The position numbers were made by a program, and so were the translations under genes. Positions 1 to 6,981 of a stretch of 18,518 nt of DNA are shown here, in pieces. The stretch's first letter is position 1. The number at the start of each line of letters is the position of its first letter. The stretch comes from Nitrospirota bacterium. GTDB lineage: Bacteria > Nitrospirota_A > Leptospirillia > Leptospirillales > Leptospirillaceae. The notes beneath the pieces are model-generated. The model made no database searches. It saw only the letters and a program-made list of their open reading frames with translations, and was not told the DNA's origin. The stretch spans positions 1-18,518 of the forward strand of contig JAKCCY010000046.1 of the NCBI GenBank assembly GCA_021838765.1, in the 5' to 3' direction.

Positions 1-35
1 AGAATTTGCATGATTAATAAACAGATTTTATCTTA

Positions 36-60
36 AATGACGGAAGGTTTACTTCCGGAA
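36..60 (-). terminator. Weak terminator-like hairpin after the diguanylate cyclase gene
   Basis: A 6-bp perfect stem (CGGAAG at 41-46 with CTTCCG at 52-57) closes a 5-nt loop. Read on the minus strand it starts about 27 nt past the stop codon of the GGDEF gene and is followed by an AT-rich stretch, not a clean U-run. It could end the diguanylate cyclase transcript, but the stem is short and the call is tentative. Confidence 0.35.
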
Positions 61-84
61 TTCGGATGCGGATAAGAAACGGTG

Positions 85-1200
85 TCAGGGAATTTCGGGG
101 ACGGTTATTTGTGAAGGTGCGGGTAAAAACACGTCGACACGCCCGTGCTCCTGCCAGCAGATCCTGTTTTTGCCGAACTTCTTGGCGCGATACATCAGAT
201 TGTCTGCCCTGTGAAGAAGGCTTCCGAGCGTCTCTTTCGGCCGATATCGTGTCAGACCGATACTGACGGTCACCGCCGATCCGTCGGGGCGGATGACCTC
301 TTGCTCGATCCGTCGGCGAAGATCTTCAGAGATCAGGTATGCGGTATCGAAGGATTGTCCCGGAAGCAGGAGGAGAAACTCCTCGCCTCCCAGTCGCACA
401 AAGAGATCGTCTTTCCGGATGGTTCGATGGACAGCTTCTGCCACAAGAACAAGAACCTGGTCTCCGCTCTGATGACCATCCTGATCGTTGATGATCTTAA
501 AGTTGTCGATGTCCATCAGTGCGACAAACAATTCCATGTTCTGATCGCGGTCGTTCTGGGCCATCAGCCTGGATAATTCTCCGAGGCCGGCCTTTCGCAC
601 AAGGGCTCCGGTCAGGCTGTCGATGAGCGCCTCTCTTTTAAGCCGGCTCTGGTAGGTATGGATGACCCGGTAGTGGTACCAGGCCAGAAGCATTGCAACA
701 CAATAGGCAAAGACGGAGCTCAGGAAGATGGGGAAGGAAACCGGGGGGATGTGGTTGAAAAAAGGAAAGCAGAAATATCCGGAAACGATCCCCACGATTG
801 CCGCGGCATTCCAGAGGAGTGCCCTCTGATATCCCAGAAGGAAGAAATAGGTCAGGGGGAAGACCGGATACCATACAATCATCAGGACTTCGTTGAAAGA
901 GATAAAGGCCCCCAGAATCTGCTGACAGAGAATCAGGCCGGCAAATCCCGTGAGTATTTTTTTATAGCTTTCCGTTTTGCGGGACAGAGAGAAGAGAAGT
1001 ACGGGAGCAATGATGGAAAAAAGTAAAGACGGGATTACCCGGAATAACTCATTCCGGGTAATCTCGATGATTGTCATGGTGATGGATGAGGCAATCCCGA
1101 TCGATCCGCCAATATAGAGGAATCGGATCTTGTCACGGACAAAATCCCTGTCTTCTTCCGGCTCGAAATGAAATAAGGACTGAACGTTGTCAGAGATCAA
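85..1200 (-). CDS. Membrane-anchored diguanylate cyclase (GGDEF)
   Basis: Predicted to make cyclic di-GMP from two GTP at the inner membrane. The first ~185 residues are mostly hydrophobic, with about five or six probable membrane spans between residues 27 and 175 and no recognisable sensor domain. The GGDEF domain covers roughly 190-350. It has the metal/substrate region MDIDNFKIIND (229-239), the active loop GGEEF (271-275) and an RxxD inhibitory site (RKDD, 262-265) exactly five residues before it, so the enzyme should be catalytic and product-inhibited. The start is TTG at 1198-1200 with GGGGGAG four nt upstream; no better ATG lies near. The gene stands alone. The ligand sensed by the membrane part cannot be told from sequence. 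Confidence 0.93.
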   Translation of the reverse strand: MISDNVQSLFHFEPEEDRDFVRDKIRFLYIGGSIGIASSITMTIIEITRNELFRVIPSLLFSIIAPVLLFSLSRKTESYKKILTGFAGLILCQQILGAFISFNEVLMIVWYPVFPLTYFFLLGYQRALLWNAAAIVGIVSGYFCFPFFNHIPPVSFPIFLSSVFAYCVAMLLAWYHYRVIHTYQSRLKREALIDSLTGALVRKAGLGELSRLMAQNDRDQNMELFVALMDIDNFKIINDQDGHQSGDQVLVLVAEAVHRTIRKDDLFVRLGGEEFLLLLPGQSFDTAYLISEDLRRRIEQEVIRPDGSAVTVSIGLTRYRPKETLGSLLHRADNLMYRAKKFGKNRICWQEHGRVDVFLPAPSQITVPEIP

Positions 1201-1622
1201 AATACTCCCCCGAGCTGTGTTTTTGAGAGGGATCAGTGACGGGGAAGCAAGAATGTCCCGGGAGAAAACTCAGTACGGTACCCTTCCACGGCGATCCCCC
1301 CTCGAACCAAAAAGAAAATGCTAAAAACCGATTGTCGGACAATCCGGATTCTCGCCATTCCGGGATCAATACCGAAGAGTTTACACGAATCCCGAAGCTT
1401 TTGTCTTTCGGTTTTACCTTTTCGTCACGACCACCATGCCAGAGTCGGGGGCAACATGAGGAGCGGAATTTAAGCACGAGCTTACGCATCAATGACTTAT
1501 CGACCTCTGTACCGGTATCAGATACTATTCTGCCTTGTTTCATTTATGGGGGTCGCCGAAGGTGATGGAAAACTCATACCATATTGGTTGACTTCTTGTA
1601 TCCGAACGAATACGACTATTGC
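1201..1622. other. Gene-free stretch between the GGDEF gene and the toxin-antitoxin remnant
   Basis: I find no convincing gene. Open frames on both strands (for example plus 1236-1565 and minus 1190-1543) have no recognisable domain, no good ribosome binding site and low-complexity composition. The stretch must hold the diguanylate cyclase promoter on the minus strand, but no clear -35/-10 pair stands out. One perfect short palindrome is listed separately. Confidence 0.6.
1330..1344. repeat. 15-bp perfect palindrome GATTGTC-G-GACAATC
   Basis: Two 7-bp arms around a single central base, about 130 bp upstream of the start of the diguanylate cyclase gene. The size and symmetry suit a dimeric regulator's operator. 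A one-base centre cannot form an RNA hairpin loop without opening part of the stem. No partner site was found nearby. Confidence 0.35.
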
Positions 1623-1918
1623 ATGATCTGTCTTCGACAAACCGAGATTTTTCCCGTTGCCTGTCTTCCTTGAGGGATCGTCAAGGTTAGTCCCGGATTC
1701 TGTCTCGCCTGGATCGAATCGCAATGGGCAATTTTGGTGATGTAAAATCGGCAGGAGAGGGTCTTTCGGAAATCCGGATTGATTCGGGCCGGGATACCAT
1801 CTTTATTTCGTCCGTCGGGAAAAAGTGGTGGTCCTGCTTCTTTTCGGGGGGGGGACAAATCGACCCAAGACCGCTATATTGCGCGGGCAAAGAATTGGTT
1901 CAGACCCTGGAAACATGA
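1623..1918 (+). pseudogene. Broken RelE/ParE-type toxin (HI1419-like addiction module killer protein)
   Basis: Pieces of the family sequence can be read in order but in different frames. MICLRQTEIF begins at ATG 1623. After a shift near 1650 comes FSRCLSSLRDRQG, an in-frame TAG at 1688-1690, then SRILSRLDRIAMGNFGDVK and on to EIRID. A shift near 1786 gives GPGYHLYFVRREKVVVLLLF. A shift across the G run at 1846-1854 gives GDKSTQDRYIARAK, and a last shift gives ELVQTLET with a TGA at 1916-1918. That TGA overlaps the antitoxin ATG at 1915, the usual layout for this toxin-antitoxin family. With at least four frameshifts and one stop it cannot make a full toxin. The family match is from memory of HI1419-type proteins (RxTExF start, GNFGDVK, GPGYRxYF, GGDKxTQ core). 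Confidence 0.85.
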
Positions 1919-2205
1919 GTTATGAAAGAAAAAAAATCACGGACTTCGACGTATTGGCGTACCTCGACAGTGAAGGAGCCATCGCGGAATATCTGATTGC
2001 AACACGGGAAGAGAACGATCCCGACATTCTCCTCGTCGCTCGCTCCAATGTGGCAAAAGCCCGCGGGATGGCCACCATTGCCAGGGAAGCCGGGCTCGGC
2101 CGGGAAAGTCTTTATAAGGCATTCTCTCCTGGAGCCAAACTACGGTTCGAGACCATCATGAAGGTGATGCACTCCTGGGGCGTCAAGCTGACCGTTCACG
2201 CCTGA
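1915..2205 (+). CDS. HI1420-type antitoxin (addiction module antidote protein), orphaned
   Basis: A 96-residue intact protein of the family that neutralises RelE/ParE-like killer proteins and represses its own operon. An N-terminal segment (DFDVLAYLDSEGAIAEYL, 10-27) is followed by a helix-turn-helix with the characteristic GMATIAREAGLGRESLYKAF (51-70) and a tail (KVMHSWGVKL) that matches the family. The ATG at 1915 overlaps the stop of the broken toxin; reading further upstream in this frame only enters toxin codons. With its toxin lost, it may survive as an anti-addiction factor or repressor, or be on its way to decay. Confidence 0.88.
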   Translation: MSYERKKITDFDVLAYLDSEGAIAEYLIATREENDPDILLVARSNVAKARGMATIAREAGLGRESLYKAFSPGAKLRFETIMKVMHSWGVKLTVHA

Positions 2206-2267
2206 CCTCCCTTTACGCTTATCTCCATGGCAAAAAACTGCCTTGTTCACTGTTATGGACCATGGGG

Positions 2268-2518
2268 TTACAGCTTTCCGATCGCCTTTTTCGGTAAATA
2301 CGGATCCAGTAAAGGCTTCAGCGATTCGAGCCAGACCTTTGGATGTTTTTTGTAGGAAACACCTTCTGTCCATCCGCCATCTTCCTGAGTTCGATTCCAA
2401 AATCTTGCCTCATGGTTTCCGCTTCATCTCGAACATATTTTAATGTTTGACGCTTTACCTTATCAGGAATCCCAGATCTGACCCTTCCCAAAGCTATGAC
2501 AATCTCTTCAAAAGCCAT
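2268..2518 (-). pseudogene. Frameshifted small gene of unknown function
   Basis: Two protein-like stretches lie in order in two frames of the minus strand. The first starts at ATG 2516-2518 (GAGG five nt upstream) and reads MAFEEIVIALGRVRSGIPDK on to ETMRQD. Then, after an apparent one-base loss in a T run (A run at 2399-2402 on the plus strand), the second reads WNRTQEDGGWTEGVSYKKHP on to PYLPKKAIGKL and stops at 2268. Repaired, it would be about 83 residues, charged and without membrane segments. I do not recognise the family. The frame stays open for about 20 codons upstream of the ATG, so the original gene could have been longer and cut by the adjacent IS630 element. Confidence 0.5.
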
Positions 2519-2603
2519 ATTGACCTCATCATGTCTGAGACGGAAGCGAACGAGGGCTTGATTGACAGCATGCGTAAATCAAGCATTTTGTAACAATCAA
2601 ATA

Positions 2604-3762
2604 TTTGCGTATCATTTAAGCCCAAGATCGAAATTGCTCCATCGAAACACGACGGGATCCGCATTCCACTCGGCGATCCCTTTCAGGATGCGGTCCTTAA
2701 GCTCCTGTTCTGAAGCCACCCGGATATGCCGGAGGAAAGTCCGGGCCATCTTCGAGAACGCCGTCTCCACCAGATTGAGCCACGATCCATTCTTGGGGGC
2801 ATGCACGTACTCGAACCGGTTGGGTCGTGTCGCCAGATACGCCATCGTCTCCCGGGAGATGTGAGCCGAATGGTTGTCGAGCACAATCCGGATGACCGCC
2901 TCCCTGGGATAATGATCATCGATATGTCTGAGCAGAGAGATGAACTCCTGGCTTCGGTGGCGCTCTTCGACATTGGCGATCACCTCTCCGGTATGGAGAT
3001 CCAGTGCAGCCAGAATGAACATGATTCCAGAGTTCACATACTCATGCTCCAGGGCAGTGTTTCCGATCGCTTCTCCCCCCGGCTTTCTCTCAGCGCTCCC
3101 GATTCTCCCGGGAGGGGTCTCCCCTGGGAGCGCGCGCGCCTCGTTCTGGAGATTGACCTCCTGGTAGAGCATCAGGATCTCGGCCATCTTCCGGTTAAAG
3201 TCCGGGTTTCGTTGTTTCAGGTAGTACCGGATCCGGGGTGATTTGATATTGGCCGCATCAAGAATGCGCCAAAGCGTCATCCGGGGGATGTGGGAAAGCC
3301 TCGGGAACCCCGCTTCCTCCGCATGCGCGTGAATGAATTGTGCCAGGGCAGAAAGCGTCCATAGTTCGGCGGCCACTCCGTGATCCTTGGGTTTTGTACA
3401 GGCCAGGCTCACCACCCAGCTTTTGGCTTCCTCGGTAATCTCGGGTTCCTTCGGCCGGTGGAATTTGTCCTGAAGCCCCACCGCCACTCCCGCCGCGAGT
3501 GCCTTGTCGATGCATTTGTAAATGGTGGGACGAGATAGACCCAGTTCCTGATGGATAGCCTGGATCGTTTTTCCCTCGGAATAGCGCAACAGAATCTTTG
3601 CCCGTTCAGTTTCCCGTTTTGAAGCCGTTCGCGATTGGGAGAGCGTCTCCAACTGTTCTCGTTCGTCAGGTGTCAAAATTAACGGTGCGCGATGGGTTGT
3701 TCCGGCCATTCTCCCTTCCTGCAATTCCATAACCTTACCGAATGTTGTAGTTGATATCGCAC
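2604..3762 (-). mobile_element. IS630-family insertion sequence
   Basis: About 1.16 kb containing a single transposase gene. The outer ends carry related imperfect inverted repeats: TGCGTATCATTTA inward from the left end and TGCGATATCAACTA inward from the right end. Each end is bordered by a TA dinucleotide (2602-2603 and 3763-3764), as expected for the TA target duplication of IS630/Tc1 elements. The transposase stop codon lies almost inside the left repeat. The ends are placed by eye and could be off by a few bases. Confidence 0.7.
2612..3709 (-). CDS. IS630-family transposase, probably impaired
   Basis: DDE-type transposase that cuts and joins IS ends at TA targets. The N-terminal helix-turn-helix (about residues 35-70, with AKILLRYSEGKTIQAIHQEL) and the C-terminal DDE region are clear: the second acid in IVLDNHSAH and the third in NLVETAF. 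At the first acid the family normally has S-A-D-E-K-P-G-x-Q-A; here it reads SAERKPGGEA, so the catalytic Asp is Glu. The following segment up to the LAALDLHTGEV strand is about 12-15 residues shorter than usual. This may make the enzyme inactive. Start: a longer frame opens at 3730, but the ATG at 3709 has AGGAAGGGAGA directly before it and gives the usual family N-terminus (MAGTTHRAPLILT). Confidence 0.9.
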   Translation of the reverse strand: MAGTTHRAPLILTPDEREQLETLSQSRTASKRETERAKILLRYSEGKTIQAIHQELGLSRPTIYKCIDKALAAGVAVGLQDKFHRPKEPEITEEAKSWVVSLACTKPKDHGVAAELWTLSALAQFIHAHAEEAGFPRLSHIPRMTLWRILDAANIKSPRIRYYLKQRNPDFNRKMAEILMLYQEVNLQNEARALPGETPPGRIGSAERKPGGEAIGNTALEHEYVNSGIMFILAALDLHTGEVIANVEERHRSQEFISLLRHIDDHYPREAVIRIVLDNHSAHISRETMAYLATRPNRFEYVHAPKNGSWLNLVETAFSKMARTFLRHIRVASEQELKDRILKGIAEWNADPVVFRWSNFDLGLK

Positions 3763-3763
3763 T

Positions 3764-3929
3764 AAAAATATAAATTTTTATAAAAATATAATTAATAGGA
3801 AAACTAAAATATCTATGCGATTCCAGGAGATTTTAGTTGATATTTTTTACATAAAAACAGAAATAAATCGTTATGGATAAAGAACGAAATCAGGGCAACA
3901 TCGTGGATGGATTTTGTTAATGATTACTG
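3764..3929. other. AT-rich gene-free spacer with a 9-bp inverted repeat
   Basis: Between the IS630 end and moaB. No open frame of note. AACTAAAAT (3802-3810) and ATTTTAGTT (3830-3838) form a perfect 9-bp inverted repeat with a 19-nt loop. The right arm continues as TAGTTGATAT, the same ten bases found in the right end of the IS (3748-3757). The stretch may be a remnant IS end or a weak 3' structure behind moaB. AT content is well above that of the neighbours. Confidence 0.45.
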
Positions 3930-4481
3930 TTAGTCCAATTCAGGGGCAGAAGATGGACTTCTTTCTCCTTCTGACGTAGGTGCCATTATTGGCAAACTGT
4001 CACATGCCTCTTTCAATCCTGACAAGAGATCGAGAACATGCCGGATGACTGGGGTCAGGAGGCTCAGGTATTCGGCAACAGCCTTCGGACTCCCCGGCAA
4101 ATTGATGATCAATGTTTTTCCGCGTGTTCCGCAAACACCGCGAGAGAGCATTGCATGCGGTGTTTTAGCCAGACCAGCAGCCCTTGCCGCTTCGGAGATT
4201 CCCGGAATTTCCCGTTCAAGAACATCCCGGGTTGCCTCCGGCGTGACATCGCGAGGAGCAAGCCCTGTTCCACCAGTCGTGATGATCAAGTCGCTATATC
4301 CATTGGCACTTGACTCCAGCAACTTTTCCCTGATGGCCTTCCTGTCATCGGGAAGGATTGCTGTCTCAATCGCGCTTCCGGCAAATGCCTCTTTCAAGAT
4401 CTTGACCGCCAGAGGTCCGGATTGGTCGGGGCGAATGCCGGCATAGCTTCTGTCACTTAGAGTCAGGACGGTAAAACGCAT
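3930..4481 (-). CDS. moaB: MoaB/MogA-family molybdopterin adenylyltransferase
   Basis: Activates molybdopterin by adenylation so that MoeA can insert molybdate. It has the MPT-binding signature TTGGTGLAPRDVTPEA (68-83) and the PGSPKAV motif (129-135). At 183 residues it is slightly longer than the usual 160-175 because of a Ser/Pro-rich tail after residue 165. ATG at 4479-4481 with a strong GGAGG ten nt upstream, inside the end of moaC (19-nt overlap). Last gene of the molybdenum cofactor run. Whether it is orthologous to E. coli Mog or MoaB cannot be settled by eye; in organisms with only one copy it does the Mog reaction. Confidence 0.93.
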   Translation of the reverse strand: MRFTVLTLSDRSYAGIRPDQSGPLAVKILKEAFAGSAIETAILPDDRKAIREKLLESSANGYSDLIITTGGTGLAPRDVTPEATRDVLEREIPGISEAARAAGLAKTPHAMLSRGVCGTRGKTLIINLPGSPKAVAEYLSLLTPVIRHVLDLLSGLKEACDSLPIMAPTSEGERSPSSAPELD

Positions 4482-4978
4482 GATCCTTCCACCTCCTTTT
4501 TGGATTCGTTACTCCGGATAAAGGTACCGCTCCTGCCACCTGATTTCATTTCAAGCTGAATGCACTCGATTATTGCAGACTGACCTTTTGCCAAAGGCTT
4601 GCACATGTCATATATCGTGAGACAGGCAGCTCCGACAGCTGTTAGTGCCTCCATCTCGACTCCAGTTTTTGCGTGCGTACGAACCTGAGCCCGAACCATC
4701 ACGGCATTCCCGATAATCTCTAAGTGCACCTCTACCGATTCAAGCGGCAATGGGTGGCAAAGAGGAATAATCTCGTCAGTGCGCTTGGCTGCCATGATCC
4801 CGGCGACACGAGCAACCTCAAAAACATTCCCTTTCGGAATATTATTTGATCTGATGTATTCAATTACTTCGTCGTCAAGCCGTATTCTTCCTGATGCAAT
4901 GGCAATTCTCTCAGTAACGTCCTTTTCTCCCACATCCACCATCCGGGCTCCAGAACCGGGATCTCTCTCTAGATTCAC
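4463..4978 (-). CDS. moaC: Cyclic pyranopterin monophosphate synthase MoaC
   Basis: Second step of molybdenum cofactor synthesis, forming cyclic pyranopterin monophosphate from the MoaA product. The family hallmarks are all present: RVAGIMAAKRT (57-67), LCHPLP (73-78), KTGVEMEALTAV (104-115) and the catalytic loop YDMCK with Asp124 and Lys127. Length 171 is close to normal, with a ~20-residue Ser/Glu/Lys-rich tail. Its start overlaps the moeA stop by 4 nt, suggesting translational coupling. Confidence 0.96.
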   Translation of the reverse strand: MNLERDPGSGARMVDVGEKDVTERIAIASGRIRLDDEVIEYIRSNNIPKGNVFEVARVAGIMAAKRTDEIIPLCHPLPLESVEVHLEIIGNAVMVRAQVRTHAKTGVEMEALTAVGAACLTIYDMCKPLAKGQSAIIECIQLEMKSGGRSGTFIRSNESKKEVEGSCVLPS

Positions 4979-6192
4979 ATTCCCTCCATTCGTGCGCTCT
5001 CAAGCCATTCGAACTCCCAATGTTTGGATTCATCATCTTCTTCATTGCTATCTTCAAGGGGGGGAACGCATACCACGCTATTCGCCTTGTGTACTGAAAA
5101 GAGATCCGATGAATGCAGTCCTTCGTAAACAGTGAGATGAAATGGCTGATCTGCCCCCTGTATTCTTTCAGCCCGAGCGAGATCAAATCGGGTTCTTCCA
5201 CTCCTGTTGGGTGTAATACGAGCGATACCTTGATCCCGGGCTGAAGGAATGGTATTCCCCTGCATTATGCGAATGACCGGGGCTACATAGCGATGGAAAC
5301 ACAAGTGAGCAGACAAAGGGTTCCCCGGAAGCCCGAAATAGAGTCGGTTTTCTTTGCGAGCAAAGAGAAAAGGTTTTCCTGGTTTCTGTGAAACCTTATG
5401 AAACAGGACCTTTGCCCCATTTGACTCCAGTGCAGTTGGAACAAGATCGAAAAGTCCCTCTGAAACGCCACCAGTAACCAGTATTAGATCTGCTTTTTCC
5501 GACTGATCGAGTGCCTCTGTCAAAGAGCAGAGATCATCGTCAGCACTCATGGCTGTTATTTTTGTGACTCCGAGCATAGAGGCCATCGCCATCAACATCG
5601 GGCCGTTCGCATCATGAATCTGAGATCCACCAAGACGGCTCCCTTCTCGCACGATCTCTCGTCCTGTTACAATGATTGAAATATTCGGTGGAGGGATGAT
5701 AGACACCTCTGTTTGGCCAAACGAGGCCAATATCGCAATAATCAGCGGAGTCACGACCGTTCCTTTGTGGAGAACAACATCCCCTTTCCGGCATTCACTC
5801 CCAGATTTTGCAATGTATTGACCCAACTCGTAATTTTGAGGTGGAGTCATCCATACCCCATCTGTATCAACATCCTCATAAGGAAAAACCAGATCCGTTC
5901 CCAATGGACAGGGCGCCCCCGTCATAATTTCTAGGCAATCGCCTGGTTCAAGGGGGGCAGACCAAGTTTCACCAGCCTTCAAAACACCGATCCGGCGATA
6001 TCGTCCTGACATTGTTCCCAGACACACAGCGAAGCCGTCCATCATGGAGCGATCAAAAGGAGGAAAGTTGCGTGGAGCCTGAATCTCTTCCGATAGTCGA
6101 TACCCAAGGGCTTCCGAAATAGAAATTTTGATGGGGGATAATGGTGAAATGTTTTTCAAGACAGTATGAAGGGCCTCATCGGGATTAATCAT
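4975..6192 (-). CDS. moeA: Molybdopterin molybdotransferase MoeA
   Basis: Inserts molybdate into adenylylated molybdopterin, giving the Mo-MPT form of the cofactor. Domain I/II has PPFDRSMMDGFAV (44-56). The central MPT-binding domain has TGREIV (176-181), GSQIHDANGP (189-198) and VTGGVSEG (239-246), then KPGKP (270-274) and GLPGNP (287-292). The C-terminal domain IV is present; length 405 is normal. The usual S-x-G-D-Y-D loop reads SEGLFD, a mild variant. It overlaps moaE by 8 nt and moaC by 4 nt. No recognisable ribosome binding site, so translation is probably coupled to moaE. Confidence 0.96.
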   Translation of the reverse strand: MINPDEALHTVLKNISPLSPIKISISEALGYRLSEEIQAPRNFPPFDRSMMDGFAVCLGTMSGRYRRIGVLKAGETWSAPLEPGDCLEIMTGAPCPLGTDLVFPYEDVDTDGVWMTPPQNYELGQYIAKSGSECRKGDVVLHKGTVVTPLIIAILASFGQTEVSIIPPPNISIIVTGREIVREGSRLGGSQIHDANGPMLMAMASMLGVTKITAMSADDDLCSLTEALDQSEKADLILVTGGVSEGLFDLVPTALESNGAKVLFHKVSQKPGKPFLFARKENRLYFGLPGNPLSAHLCFHRYVAPVIRIMQGNTIPSARDQGIARITPNRSGRTRFDLARAERIQGADQPFHLTVYEGLHSSDLFSVHKANSVVCVPPLEDSNEEDDESKHWEFEWLESARMEGM

Positions 6193-6658
6193 GAGAGAGA
6201 CTTTCTGTGTTCTCTTTGCTTGAAATAAAGGGAGAATGCCTCGCCTCCTCCAGACAATTTACCCAGGCAGCCGCTCCATGCTCGTACCACTCTTTTTTCC
6301 ATATTGGAAGACGATGTTTTATCTCGTCGATCACAAAAGAGCAGGCTTCAAAGGCAGAAGCCCGATGAACAGCAGTAACACCAATCCAAACGGCAACCTC
6401 CCCGAGTTCAACCTTCCCAATCCGATGAACACAAAGAACCTCCAAAATATCATACCTCTCCCTGACTTCTTCAAGGATCGCCAACCCTTCCTTCTCCGCA
6501 AGCAGTTCATAAGCCTCATATTCAAGAAAGAGTACCGATCGTCCACGATGCTGGTTCCGGACACGGCCTTCAAAAATAACCACGCCCCCTGCACCCGGAT
6601 GACAAAGAGAAGAACGCAAAATCTCCCCAGAAATAGTGGTACGTACGAACCGGAACAT
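6185..6658 (-). CDS. moaE: Molybdopterin synthase catalytic subunit MoaE
   Basis: Transfers sulfur from the MoaD thiocarboxylate to cyclic pyranopterin monophosphate to make molybdopterin. The sequence shows GAGGVVIFEGRVRNQHRG (22-39), LEYEAY (45-50), HRIGKVELGE (78-87) and the active-site helix with IKHRLPIWKKE (113-123; Lys114 and Lys121 match the family's essential lysines). Length 157 is normal. The ATG directly follows the moaD stop, with a GGAGGGGG ribosome binding site formed by the Gly-Gly-Gly codons at the end of moaD. Confidence 0.96.
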   Translation of the reverse strand: MFRFVRTTISGEILRSSLCHPGAGGVVIFEGRVRNQHRGRSVLFLEYEAYELLAEKEGLAILEEVRERYDILEVLCVHRIGKVELGEVAVWIGVTAVHRASAFEACSFVIDEIKHRLPIWKKEWYEHGAAAWVNCLEEARHSPFISSKENTESLSHD

Positions 6659-6976
6659 TCATCCCCCTCCAAATGGAGGTAAAAAAGCAACACTATCTCC
6701 TTCTTCAAGCATGGCCTCTGGACTCGAAAACGTCCCGTTTACGGCAACCCGAAGAAGGGAAAAGGGATATTCAAGCGCATACTTTATCCTTATCTCCTCA
6801 TAGAGAGATTCAGGTGTTCTGGAATCTGTCAATATCTCTTCTTTCATCCGTCCGGTTTTTTCTCTGATTGGACCAAAATAAACCACAGAGAATGTGCGAG
6901 GGGCACCTGATTCGATCCCTCCGGTATTTGGCAAGATGTTCGAGAAACGACTACCATGCTTATTTACCATGATCAT
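6659..6976 (-). CDS. moaD: Molybdopterin synthase small subunit MoaD
   Basis: Ubiquitin-fold sulfur carrier that becomes thiocarboxylated at its C-terminal Gly and fits into MoaE. The FSVVYFGPIREKTG strand and the C-terminal PPFGGG identify it. The start is taken at ATG 6974-6976, with GGAGG nine nt upstream overlapping the moaA stop. A frame opening at 7018 would run 36 nt into moaA and is not needed. Even so, the 105-residue protein has about 25 extra N-terminal residues (Asn/Gly/Ser-rich) before the usual fold. The activating enzyme MoeB is not in the window. Confidence 0.92.
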   Translation of the reverse strand: MIMVNKHGSRFSNILPNTGGIESGAPRTFSVVYFGPIREKTGRMKEEILTDSRTPESLYEEIRIKYALEYPFSLLRVAVNGTFSSPEAMLEEGDSVAFLPPFGGG

Positions 6977-6981
6977 GACTC

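Noticed and set aside
1190..1565. Open frames on both strands upstream of the diguanylate cyclase (109-117 residues)
   Set aside because: No domain, no ribosome binding site, composition like random GC-moderate DNA; the two frames overlap each other on opposite strands.
2726..3241. 171-residue plus-strand frame opposite the transposase
   Set aside because: Antisense shadow of the IS630 transposase with no independent motif.
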